Of a stretch of DNA of 62,921 nt, positions 54,822 through 62,595 are shown piece by piece. Source of the DNA: a bacterium. Its GTDB lineage: Bacteria > SZUA-79 > Acidulodesulfobacterales > Acidulodesulfobacteraceae. The notes under the pieces are model-generated. The model was not told the origin of the DNA. It made no database searches and was given only the letters and a program-made list of their open reading frames with translations. Numbering within the stretch: position 1 is the first letter of the stretch; the number at the start of each line of letters is the position of its first letter. A program made the translations under genes and the position numbers. The DNA is taken from assembly GCA_021850985.1 (NCBI GenBank), contig JAJZJX010000007.1, positions 1 to 62,921 of the forward strand, in the 5' to 3' direction.

Positions 54822-54849
54822 ATCCCCTTCTCTATTTAGAGAAGGGGAT
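54822..54849. terminator. Perfect 13-bp hairpin between aprA and qmoA
   Basis: ATCCCCTTCTCTA (54822-54834) and its complement (54837-54849) enclose a 2-base loop. It lies 47 bases after the aprA stop. It could be a partial terminator or a 3'-end stabiliser giving more aprBA than qmoABC transcript. Confidence 0.65.
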
Positions 54850-54895
54850 AGACTTAATTTTATAAATTATTTTTACAATATATTAAGTTTATTTA

Positions 54896-56821
54896 CTAAT
54901 TTTTCGGGACGATTTCAATATAAGGCTTTTTAAACAATTCCGGCTGTCCCGTAGTTTTATTTAATTTAGAATTCACAAAAACCTTCCAGTTCTGCTCGTC
55001 GAGTTTAGGATGGTCGGTTCTGTAATAGAAGCCCGGATATCTTGTTTCTTCTCTGAACAGTACATGCCTTAAATGAAGTTCGCCGACTATAGACCTGTGA
55101 TAATTTTCCCATGCTCTCATAAGTTCATGGAGATTGGCGGCCGCAAGTTTAGGCGCATCCTCTTTCAACCTGTTTAAAAGGTCTAATCCTCTTAAAAGGC
55201 TTGCTTCGCTTGTTCTGTAGAAAGTCGAAGTTCCGGCAACATATTCGTCCATAAGTTTATTCAGCCTGAACAAATAGAGCCTCGGTTTAATATAGTTCGG
55301 GTTTACGTTAGACTCTGTAGAATAGTCTTTGAATTTTTCAAAGGTTATCATAGGTCCGTATACTTTTTCGGCAAGCGTTTTATTATCTGTATGAACGGTA
55401 GGCGTAAAACCGGAATCGTCAAGAATAAACCTGACGGCAGATTTTGCGGCTATTCTTCCTTCAACATAAGAGCCTGAAGAAAATTTATGTCCTGAAGCGC
55501 CGACGCCGTCGCCGCCCGTGAAAAGACCGTTAACTGTCGTCATACGGTTATAACCCCACTGATATTCTTTCGGAGCTAAATCTTCCGGTCCTGATACCCA
55601 CATTCCGCAAGCCCCTGAATGGGAACCTAAGAAATAAGGTTCGGTCGGCATAACTTCAGAATTGGTTTCGGCAGGATCTATGTCCATAGATGCCCATAAT
55701 CCGGCTTGCGCAACGGTCATGTCAAGGAAATCTTCCCAAGCATCGGCCTCAAGAGATTTCTTTCTCTTTTCAGGAAGGGTTTCGAATAACGTTTTTATTG
55801 CTCCGGACGTATTCATATAGAACGGTCCGTTTCCTTCCATCCAGTCTTTAAGCATAACGTGGTTCCATAAGCACGTGGCGGGAACTTTCGCAAGTCCGTA
55901 AGGAGCATAATCCTGAAGCATGTGTCCCCATTTCTGCATATAATCTTCGCCGTGAGCGTTTAAAACTCTGGATTTGAAGAGAGTAAACCATGCGCCTACC
56001 GGTCCGTATCCGTCTTTGAATCTGTTCGGAACGAATCTGTTTTCCATGGTCGTCATTTCGGCTCCGGCCTGATAGCCCATAGCATAGGTTGAACCGGCAT
56101 TCCATATTGCATACCATGTTCTTCCCATACCTTCAGCCTGAGATCTCGGCCTGAAAACGTTGACAGTTCCGCCGCAAGCCATGATTACTGCTTTTGCTTT
56201 AATGATATATATTTTTGCTTCTCTTAAGCTGAAACCGATTGCTCCTGCAACTCTGTTTTCGTGCTTTTCGTCCATAAGAAGTTCGGTAATAAATACCCTT
56301 TCCTTGATGTTTTCTTCGCCGAGAGCTTTTCTTGCCGCTTCGGCTACAAGTACTTTATAGGACTCGCCGTGAATCATTATCTGCCATCTTCCGGCTCTTA
56401 ACGGTCTTGCTCCCTCGGCAATCGTTCTTGAATCGTCTTCGTCTTCTTTAAAAATAGGAAGTCCGAATTTTTCAAAAAGTCTTACGGTAGAATCGACGTG
56501 TCTTCCCGTATCGTATATAAGGTCTTCCCTAACTATACCCATAAGGTCGTTAGCGACGTGTTTAACGTAATCTTCCGGAGTATTATCTCCAAGATACGTA
56601 TTAATAGCGGATAAGCCCATTGCTACCGCGCCGCTTCTTTCTATGGAAGCTTTTTCTACCATCGTTATTTTCATATCTTTCGGCGCCCATTTTTTAATTT
56701 CGAATGCGGCTCCGCAACCTACCATACCTCCGCCGACGATTAAGACGTCAGTGCTGATTTCTTCTATGGTATAGTTGTTCAAAACTTCGGTGCTAGTCAT
56801 TGAACCTTTCATTTCAGCCAT
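54896..56821 (-). CDS. aprA: Adenylylsulfate reductase alpha subunit
   Basis: FAD subunit of APS reductase, which interconverts APS and sulfite + AMP. The 641 residues contain the FAD Rossmann motif VLIVGGGMVGCGAAFEIKKW, the ERSGAVAMGLSAIN segment, the PLRAGRWQIMIHGESYK region and the ACGGTVNVFRPRS and GGDGVGASGHKFSSGSYVEG motifs conserved in AprA. Length is normal. It follows aprB after 71 bases. Sequence alone does not show the direction of the reaction; Qmo linkage is typical of sulfate reducers but also occurs in oxidisers. Confidence 0.97.
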   Translation of the reverse strand: MAEMKGSMTSTEVLNNYTIEEISTDVLIVGGGMVGCGAAFEIKKWAPKDMKITMVEKASIERSGAVAMGLSAINTYLGDNTPEDYVKHVANDLMGIVREDLIYDTGRHVDSTVRLFEKFGLPIFKEDEDDSRTIAEGARPLRAGRWQIMIHGESYKVLVAEAARKALGEENIKERVFITELLMDEKHENRVAGAIGFSLREAKIYIIKAKAVIMACGGTVNVFRPRSQAEGMGRTWYAIWNAGSTYAMGYQAGAEMTTMENRFVPNRFKDGYGPVGAWFTLFKSRVLNAHGEDYMQKWGHMLQDYAPYGLAKVPATCLWNHVMLKDWMEGNGPFYMNTSGAIKTLFETLPEKRKKSLEADAWEDFLDMTVAQAGLWASMDIDPAETNSEVMPTEPYFLGSHSGACGMWVSGPEDLAPKEYQWGYNRMTTVNGLFTGGDGVGASGHKFSSGSYVEGRIAAKSAVRFILDDSGFTPTVHTDNKTLAEKVYGPMITFEKFKDYSTESNVNPNYIKPRLYLFRLNKLMDEYVAGTSTFYRTSEASLLRGLDLLNRLKEDAPKLAAANLHELMRAWENYHRSIVGELHLRHVLFREETRYPGFYYRTDHPKLDEQNWKVFVNSKLNKTTGQPELFKKPYIEIVPKN

Positions 56822-56892
56822 ATCAATTTATCCTCGCAAATTATAAATTATTATTAATTAAAATAAGTAAAAATAAAATTCTTTTTGTTTCT

Positions 56893-57327
56893 TTAATGCT
56901 TTGGAACTACAAGTTCAACTCCGAGTTCGTCGCACAGACGCTCGTCTTTCAAACTGCCCTGGTTTACCTCGGCTATTCCCTGATATGGGTCGATACCGCC
57001 TTCCGGAGTAGTTCTTATCGGGAATTTAAACCTTTTAATTTTTCCGTTTCTGAATTTTACCGTCCACATAATTGAATCGGAGCCTCTCATAGGAATAACC
57101 GATGCGCCCAGCGGTGCAAAATCCTGATAAGCTCTTACTTCGATAGCAGACTGAGGACAAATTTTAACGCAGCTGTAGCACTCCCAGCATTGATCCGGCT
57201 CCTGATTATAAGCCTTCATAATGTCCTTATTTAATACCATAAGGTCATTCGGACAAATATACTGGCAGGCCGTCTTATCTCTGCCTTTACATCCGTCGCA
57301 CTTTTCCGTGATTACAAAACTTGGCAT
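56893..57327 (-). CDS. aprB: Adenylylsulfate reductase beta subunit
   Basis: Iron-sulfur subunit of APS reductase carrying two 4Fe-4S clusters. The 144 residues contain the family's special cluster motif CDGCKGRDKTACQYICPNDL near the N-terminus and CWECYSCVKICPQSAI at about 48-63; the C-terminal tail that wraps AprA begins at about 100. The ATG follows a strong GGAGG. The order aprB-aprA is standard. Confidence 0.97.
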   Translation of the reverse strand: MPSFVITEKCDGCKGRDKTACQYICPNDLMVLNKDIMKAYNQEPDQCWECYSCVKICPQSAIEVRAYQDFAPLGASVIPMRGSDSIMWTVKFRNGKIKRFKFPIRTTPEGGIDPYQGIAEVNQGSLKDERLCDELGVELVVPKH

Positions 57328-57417
57328 TTCCTTACCTCCTTAAATTTATATTTTGTTTTTTATAAGAATATATATTGCCGCTTTTTATTGAGCCGGTAAT
57401 ATAAAATTATAACTGAA

Positions 57418-58641
57418 TTAAATTTCTCCTTTTGCAGCTTTGTGAAGCTTTATTTCTACCTTATCTTCTTTTGCGAGCGATGCATAATAATCTTTCAATA
57501 TAGATAAAACTTCCGGTCTGGAAAAATGGTCGGGGACTTCCTGTCCTTCGGATAATAATTTTCTTAGCATAGTTCCGCTAAGCGTAAGCCTGTCTTCCTT
57601 GGGGTGCGGACACGTTCTCGTAGAAGCCATACCGTCGCATTTATGACAATAAAACGTAAGGTCCATTTTTAACGGTTTTAGCTCAAGCGCATTTTTGGGA
57701 ATTTCGTCGAATATCTTGTGCGCATCGAACGGACCGTAATAATCGCCGACTCCGGCGTGATCTCTTCCTACGATAAGATGGGAACATCCGTAATTCTGCC
57801 TGAATACGGCATGAAGCAGGGCTTCCCTCGGTCCGGCATATCTCATTTCCATTGGATAACCGGCTTGAACTACGGTGTTTTTAACGAAATATTTGTCTAT
57901 TAACGTATTGATGGCAACAGCCCTGACGTTTGCAGGAATATCTCCGGGTTTCAACTTTCCGACTAACTGATGTATAAGGACGCCGTCGGTGGTTTCAACC
58001 GCAACTTTTGCAAGATATTCGTGCGAGCGGTGCATAGGGTTTCTCGTCTGAAATGCCGCTACGGTATTCCATCCTTTTTCCTCAAACAATTTCCTGACTT
58101 CCGCAGGACGCATATATATGTCTTTGAATTCAACGGGATAATAGCTTTCGCTTATAACTTTGACTTTTCCGGCTATATTTACGTCTCCCTGAGCCATAAC
58201 CTTTTGAACTCCGGGGTGTTCCATATCCGTCGTTTTAAAGACTTTCTGGCATTCATGGGCTTTGTCGATAGTATATTTTTCAGAAACGTTAATAATGCCT
58301 ATAATTTCCGAAGTTTCGGAATCTACGAGCGCCGCTTCTTCGCCGATATTTATTCCGTCTGCAGTCTCTTTTGAGGCGGAAAGTGTAATAGGAATAGGCC
58401 AGAACGTTCCGTCTTCCATAGTATAATTGTCAACTACGCCCTGCCAGTCTTTCTTTCCCATAAAGCCTTCAAGAGGCGTAAATGCTCCTATGCCCATCAT
58501 TATAAGGTCGGATGTTTCTCTTGAAGTCATAGGTATTTTTTTAAGATTTTTTGCTTTTTCTTTTGCGGAGCTCAATTCGCTTCCAGACAAAAGGAGAGGT
58601 TTTAACTTTTTTTCTTTACCGTGCGGATTTACCAAAGCCAT
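57418..58641 (-). CDS. sat: Sulfate adenylyltransferase (ATP sulfurylase)
   Basis: Homo-oligomeric enzyme making APS and PPi from ATP and sulfate (reversible). The 407 residues contain the PUA-like N-terminal domain, the active-site [11 protein letters not shown] at 198-208 and GRDHAG at 292-297, and a zinc-ribbon-like [16 protein letters not shown] segment. No APS-kinase fusion is present. CGGAG precedes the ATG at 58641. It likely has its own promoter (58679-58707), just downstream of a repeat element after dsrH. Confidence 0.96.
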   Translation of the reverse strand: MALVNPHGKEKKLKPLLLSGSELSSAKEKAKNLKKIPMTSRETSDLIMMGIGAFTPLEGFMGKKDWQGVVDNYTMEDGTFWPIPITLSASKETADGINIGEEAALVDSETSEIIGIINVSEKYTIDKAHECQKVFKTTDMEHPGVQKVMAQGDVNIAGKVKVISESYYPVEFKDIYMRPAEVRKLFEEKGWNTVAAFQTRNPMHRSHEYLAKVAVETTDGVLIHQLVGKLKPGDIPANVRAVAINTLIDKYFVKNTVVQAGYPMEMRYAGPREALLHAVFRQNYGCSHLIVGRDHAGVGDYYGPFDAHKIFDEIPKNALELKPLKMDLTFYCHKCDGMASTRTCPHPKEDRLTLSGTMLRKLLSEGQEVPDHFSRPEVLSILKDYYASLAKEDKVEIKLHKAAKGEI

Positions 58642-58678
58642 ATTTCACTCCGTATATATTTTTAAAATTAATTCTATA

Positions 58679-58707
58679 TATTTAATATTATTTGCTTAAA
58701 AAGTCAA
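58679..58707 (-). promoter_or_regulatory. Candidate promoter of the sat-aprBA unit
   Basis: Minus strand: TTGACT (58707-58702), 17-base spacer, TAAATA (58684-58679). The -10 box is weak. Confidence 0.35.
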
Positions 58708-58721
58708 CAGTTATTTTTATC

Positions 58722-58822
58722 CCAAAATTGCCGGCAGAAAATCATAAAGCAAGATTGCCTCGCTTCGCTCGCAATAACTTACTATTACTTCTTTATCTAA
58801 CAATCTCTATCGGCAATTTTGG
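58722..58822. repeat. 101-bp MITE-like element with 12-bp terminal inverted repeats
   Basis: CCAAAATTGCCG (58722-58733) and CGGCAATTTTGG (58811-58822) are perfect inverted termini. The interior contains GATTGCCTCGCTTCGCTCGC, a motif I recognise from interspersed repeats of other bacteria. It separates dsrH from the sat promoter. No clear target-site duplication was found. Confidence 0.65.
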
Positions 58823-58838
58823 ATTTATATTTTAAAAT

Positions 58839-59138
58839 TTACGACCAGGTCATCGGATTTTGTTCAACTACTTTTTCCACAAAGCCTTTATAGTCTATTA
58901 CTTTTACGTTTTCTATTATTTCATTCTCCTGAATGCCTCTTGCTTTTATGTCCGCTATAAGACAGTAAACTGCATTTTTTTGCATAAGGCTTTTTAATGC
59001 TCCTTCAAATTTTCCGCCTTTTTTTGCGGCATATATTCCGTCTTCGGTTAAAAGCATTATATCGTTTTGTTCGATATAATTTATTGCATCGCTGAATGCG
59101 GAAGATTCGTATGGAGATTTTTTTACTATGTGCAGCAC
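58839..59138 (-). CDS. dsrH: DsrH/TusB-like sulfur relay subunit
   Basis: Smallest subunit of the DsrE2F2H2 / TusBCD-type persulfide relay. The 99 residues follow the family plan: MLHIVKKSPYES at the start, LLTEDGIYAA, then IADIKARGI and the end VDYKGFVEKV-like block. No cysteine exists near residue 20, where some DsrH have a reactive one; the only cysteine is Cys59. The start is GTG at 59138, nine bases after GGAGG. Genes dsrE-dsrF-dsrH run together upstream of sat. Confidence 0.88.
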   Translation of the reverse strand: MLHIVKKSPYESSAFSDAINYIEQNDIMLLTEDGIYAAKKGGKFEGALKSLMQKNAVYCLIADIKARGIQENEIIENVKVIDYKGFVEKVVEQNPMTWS

Positions 59139-59202
59139 TTTTGTATTCCTCCTTAATTCTTAATATTTATTCCTTTTATTTATAAATTTAGGTTCTCATT
59201 GT

Positions 59203-59577
59203 TTAAAAAGGCAGTAACGCTTTCATTTCCTTCATCTTTTGCTTCAATCCGTTTCTATCTATTATTTCTACTTCGGTCGCTAAATCGTCTTCCGTCATCC
59301 CTCTTTCTTCGAGAGACTCTTTTTCTACGTATATATGTGAAATCTCAAAGTCGTCTATTAATATAGGGTAAGTCATGGAAAAATTTTTCTTTCCGAGCAA
59401 AGAAGTATCCTGCCCTTTTTTTAATGAAAATACTCCGTCTCCGGTAAATGTGACGCTGATATCCTGCTCGTATGCGCCGAACATAACCATAGCTTCTATA
59501 GCTTCCTGTTCGTATATAGTTCCGTAGGGAGCGGTTCTGCATACAAACATAACTTTTGTTTTTTCTTGTTCAGACAT
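59203..59577 (-). CDS. dsrF: DsrF/TusC-like sulfur relay subunit
   Basis: Middle subunit of the DsrEFH complex. The 124-residue protein contains TAPYGTIYEQEAIEAMVMFG, TFTGDGVFSLKKGQDTS and KNFSMTY, all characteristic of DsrF, and ends in KEMKALLPF. Family members lack a required catalytic cysteine and play a structural role. It lies between the dsrE-like and dsrH-like genes. Confidence 0.92.
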   Translation of the reverse strand: MSEQEKTKVMFVCRTAPYGTIYEQEAIEAMVMFGAYEQDISVTFTGDGVFSLKKGQDTSLLGKKNFSMTYPILIDDFEISHIYVEKESLEERGMTEDDLATEVEIIDRNGLKQKMKEMKALLPF

Positions 59578-59616
59578 CTTATGACTCCTTTATTAAGTAT
59601 ATTTTTTTATATTTTA

Positions 59617-59967
59617 TTAAAAAGTTATAGTTCTGTCGGATGTTATGCAGAGTTCAAGCAACTGTCCGAGTCCCGATATTTCTTCTACCTTGCATACCGT
59701 CTGATTTACTATACCCCTTCTTTTTCCCGCCGCAACGCAGACTATAAGCCTTACTCCCTTAAGTTCGAGTTCAGAAAGCAGTTTCATGATATTTCTTTCG
59801 TCTCTTGGAGGTTCAAGCGTCGCACATCTGTTATAAACTCCGTCGTTATAAAAAAATATGCCCGTTATTTCATGTCCGCTTTCCATAGCCGCTAATATAA
59901 AATTATAGGCCGTGTCCATAGCCTGATGCATATACGGGCCTTCTTTAATAAGAATGCCGAATTTCAT
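59617..59967 (-). CDS. dsrE: DsrE/TusD-like sulfur carrier subunit
   Basis: Catalytic subunit of the DsrEFH relay. The 116 residues show the family start KFGILIKEGPYMHQAMDTAY, GIFFYNDGVYN and LIVCVAAGKRRGIVNQ, where Cys77 matches the persulfide-carrying cysteine (Cys78 in characterised DsrE/TusD). In sulfur oxidisers this complex passes sulfane sulfur to DsrC; in E. coli TusBCD serves tRNA 2-thiouridine through TusE. Here it lies after dsrK, within a sat-apr-qmo cluster. Confidence 0.92.
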   Translation of the reverse strand: MKFGILIKEGPYMHQAMDTAYNFILAAMESGHEITGIFFYNDGVYNRCATLEPPRDERNIMKLLSELELKGVRLIVCVAAGKRRGIVNQTVCKVEEISGLGQLLELCITSDRTITF

Positions 59968-60000
59968 TAATTAATCCTCCTGATAATTTATTTTATATTG

Positions 60001-60027
60001 CAGTGCCGGAATTAAATTTCCGCACTG
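60001..60027. repeat. Family A palindrome 1 between dsrK and dsrE
   Basis: A 27-base palindrome: CAGTGC arms, then GGAATT/AATTTCC around a central base, with one mismatch and one wobble. Followed by CCGCACTG, which repeats the right arm. Confidence 0.65.
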
Positions 60028-60045
60028 CCGCACTGTTATATTGCA

Positions 60046-60070
60046 GGGGACAGAATTGAATTCCGTCCCC
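60046..60070. repeat. Family A palindrome 2 between dsrK and dsrE
   Basis: A 25-base palindrome: GGGGAC/GTCCCC outer arms and GAATT/AATTC inner arms around a central G, one mismatch. It has the most complete GTCCCC version in the window and lies 18 bases from palindrome 1. Confidence 0.7.
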
Positions 60071-60094
60071 GACCACACCTTTATCAAATCTGAT

Positions 60095-61582
60095 TTACAT
60101 TATTATAGCATTGCTGACTAACTGATGAATGCCGCCGACCATTTCCGCATCCAGCCCATATAAAGGAAAGACTTTAGAAAACTGGGTTTTGCATATTGCG
60201 CAAATCAAGGCGTAAAAATTTACTCCGTGATTATCGACTGCTTCCTTAACCGTCTGCATTCTCGGCATAGAGCCTGCAAGTCTCACGTTCATAACTTCTT
60301 CGGTCAGCAGTCCGCCGCCTGCGCCGCAGCAAAAAGTGCTTTCTTTCGTAGTTCCTTCCCTTAATTCTACAAATTTATTTGCGGCGGCTTTTATCAATTC
60401 TCTCGGTATTGTAAATTGGCCGCCTACGACGTCGCCTATTCTGGAGCCTCTCGCTACGTTGCAGGAATCGTGGAACGTAACGACTTTATCATCGTTTGCG
60501 GTAGGATCGAGCTTGATAACTCCGTCTTTTATAAGACCCAATGTGAATTCGCATATGTGGGTAGGCTGTTTATATTTTGAATCGAGAAAATCGAAAGGTC
60601 CGTTCATAGTATTAGAGTACATATAAGCTGCTCTCCATGCATGTCCGCATTCGCCTATAATGACCCTCTTTACTTTAAGCCTTCTTGCTTCGTCCCATAT
60701 TCTTTTATTTATTTCCTTGGTGTTTTGATAACTTCCTATAAACTTTCCAAAATTGCCCGCTTCCGACGCATATGAAGAAACGGTATAGCTTATGCCTGAT
60801 TTATGAAACACTTTTGCATATCCTTTCAGAGATTCCATATGCGGCATAGCAAAAAAATCTGCTGAAGGAGGAACAAGCAAGACTTCCGCTCCCTCTACGT
60901 CCATTGGAATTTTTACGCCCTTTCCGCCTTCTTCTTCTATTTCTTCTTCTAGGTCGTTCAGGGTATTTCTAAGCGCTGCTGCGTTTATTCCGATATTGTT
61001 TCCCGTAGTATAGACTTTATGGATGACTTCCGTCGTGTATTTTTGACCTAAACCTATTGAATCCATAATCTGCCTTGCAGCCATGGTTATTTCCGCAGTA
61101 TCTATACCATAAGGACAAAATACCGAGCATCTCCTGCATTCGGAACACTGCCAAAAGTAAGTGTACCATTCCTTTAATACTTCTTCAGTCAATTCTTGAG
61201 CATTGGAAAGGCTTTTAAAAAAACCGGACGGAGTAAAATAATATCTGTAAACCTTTCTCATCAATTCCTGTCTCTGAACCGGCATATTATTAGGATCTGC
61301 GGTTCCCAGAAAAAACTGGCATTTGTCCGTGCAAGCTCCGCACCTTACGCATATATCCATATAATCCCTTACTGCTTTATTATGGTCTAAAATCTGCTTA
61401 AATACTCCAAGCGCTTTGTCTTTCCATCCGTCTTGAAGTTTAGTAGGAAATCCCAGAGCCTCCATATCTTCTTTCTGAGCTTCTATCATATGTTCGTATG
61501 CAGATGCTCCGGGGACTATCTTCGGTATTGAAATATTTCCGTCCAATACCGGTATTTTATATTTACTTTTCGGCTTAGCCAT
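60095..61582 (-). CDS. dsrK: DsrK: HdrD-like iron-sulfur subunit of DsrMK complex
   Basis: Catalytic subunit of the membrane-bound DsrMK(JOP) complex that exchanges electrons between quinol/heme b and the DsrC cysteines. The 495 residues contain two 4Fe-4S motifs (CVRCGACTDKC and CSECRRCSVFCPYGID) and CCG-domain cysteines in GECGHAW, FHDSCNVARG, FCCGAGGG and ICAICK that bind the noncubane-type cluster. It follows dsrM after a 142-base gap and precedes dsrE. No dsrJOP genes follow in this window. Confidence 0.95.
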   Translation of the reverse strand: MAKPKSKYKIPVLDGNISIPKIVPGASAYEHMIEAQKEDMEALGFPTKLQDGWKDKALGVFKQILDHNKAVRDYMDICVRCGACTDKCQFFLGTADPNNMPVQRQELMRKVYRYYFTPSGFFKSLSNAQELTEEVLKEWYTYFWQCSECRRCSVFCPYGIDTAEITMAARQIMDSIGLGQKYTTEVIHKVYTTGNNIGINAAALRNTLNDLEEEIEEEGGKGVKIPMDVEGAEVLLVPPSADFFAMPHMESLKGYAKVFHKSGISYTVSSYASEAGNFGKFIGSYQNTKEINKRIWDEARRLKVKRVIIGECGHAWRAAYMYSNTMNGPFDFLDSKYKQPTHICEFTLGLIKDGVIKLDPTANDDKVVTFHDSCNVARGSRIGDVVGGQFTIPRELIKAAANKFVELREGTTKESTFCCGAGGGLLTEEVMNVRLAGSMPRMQTVKEAVDNHGVNFYALICAICKTQFSKVFPLYGLDAEMVGGIHQLVSNAIIM

Positions 61583-61724
61583 ACTGTATATACCTCCGAT
61601 TAATTCCTATAAAGAATCAAAATTGCAGGTTATTTTACTAATTTTTAAATTTTTTTATATATTTTTATTTAGTTCGTTTTATTTATAAATTTAAATCAAA
61701 TTTCTATGCTTATTATTATAAAAC

Positions 61725-62486
61725 CTATATTGAAAGATCCTTTGCATTCGGACGGTAGTATCTTTCTTCTATTGGATTATCCGCCATATTTCTTGTCGGG
61801 GAAAAGAATATTCCAACGAAATGCATCACTTTACTAAAAGGTATATAAAGAATAAGAAGCATTACAAGAGTATAGTGCATCAAAAATAAAGGATTAGACG
61901 GTATATTCGTGAATTGAAACGTCAAAAGACCGTTCATATACGGATCCAACTGTTTATCGACTACGGTCAGAGCGGCAGGCGTTAATACAAAATTTAACGA
62001 TAAACCGGCTATACCGATAAGCATTAATAAAATTAATATTAAATAGTCTTGAAACAGAGATATAAATTTGACTCTTTCTACTATCACCCTTCTCATAAGC
62101 AGTAAAAAAAGGGATAAAACCATAATTATTCCGCATACTATGCCTGCCCATACAAAATAGTTATACCAGTAAGGCAGAGGATTCGTGTAAACGAAATGGC
62201 GCGCAAAATGCATGGCTATTAAAAGAAAAAACGAAATATGAAACAGGTATCCGAATACCCAAGTAGGCTTATTGGATTTAAAGAGGCTTTTAAAGAAAAA
62301 TACCTCCCCGAGAACTCTCGCGAATGCGCCGCTTTTCGTAAGCGGTGCGGGAGTCAGCATTATTTTAATAGGCTGCGGCGTAGTTGCGTATTGATATATT
62401 CTCCAAATAACGCCTATGGCAAATACTAATCCGACTGAATATGTAATTAATAAATATATATAAGTTGTAACGGTAAGAGGTTCCAT
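61725..62486 (-). CDS. dsrM: DsrM: heme b membrane subunit of DsrMK
   Basis: Integral membrane subunit related to nitrate reductase gamma and HdrE, carrying heme b and the quinone site. The 253-residue protein has about six membrane helices; histidines suited to heme ligation occur in HISFFLLIAMHFARH and MHYTLVMLL/KVMHFVG. It lies directly after dsrC and upstream of dsrK. A purine-rich GGGGGGAG site lies five bases before the ATG. Confidence 0.92.
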   Translation of the reverse strand: MEPLTVTTYIYLLITYSVGLVFAIGVIWRIYQYATTPQPIKIMLTPAPLTKSGAFARVLGEVFFFKSLFKSNKPTWVFGYLFHISFFLLIAMHFARHFVYTNPLPYWYNYFVWAGIVCGIIMVLSLFLLLMRRVIVERVKFISLFQDYLILILLMLIGIAGLSLNFVLTPAALTVVDKQLDPYMNGLLTFQFTNIPSNPLFLMHYTLVMLLILYIPFSKVMHFVGIFFSPTRNMADNPIEERYYRPNAKDLSI

Positions 62487-62541
62487 TTTTACTCCCCCCT
62501 GAATAAATAATTTTATTTTTGTTTTTACATTATGTTCATAT

Positions 62542-62576
62542 AATAATCAAGCGGCTTAAAAAGCCGCTTGATTATT
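62542..62576. terminator. Perfect 16-bp hairpin between dsrC and dsrM
   Basis: AATAATCAAGCGGCTT (62542-62557) and its complement (62561-62576) with an AAA loop. It begins 20 bases after the dsrC stop. No U tract follows in the direction of transcription, so stabilisation of the dsrC mRNA 3' end or partial attenuation is likelier than full termination. Confidence 0.65.
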
Positions 62577-62595
62577 TACATATTTCTTTTTTATA

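Noticed and set aside
57340-57400. GCCGC...GCCGG stretch between sat and aprB as a terminator
   Set aside because: The two GC-rich parts do not pair well and no T run follows.
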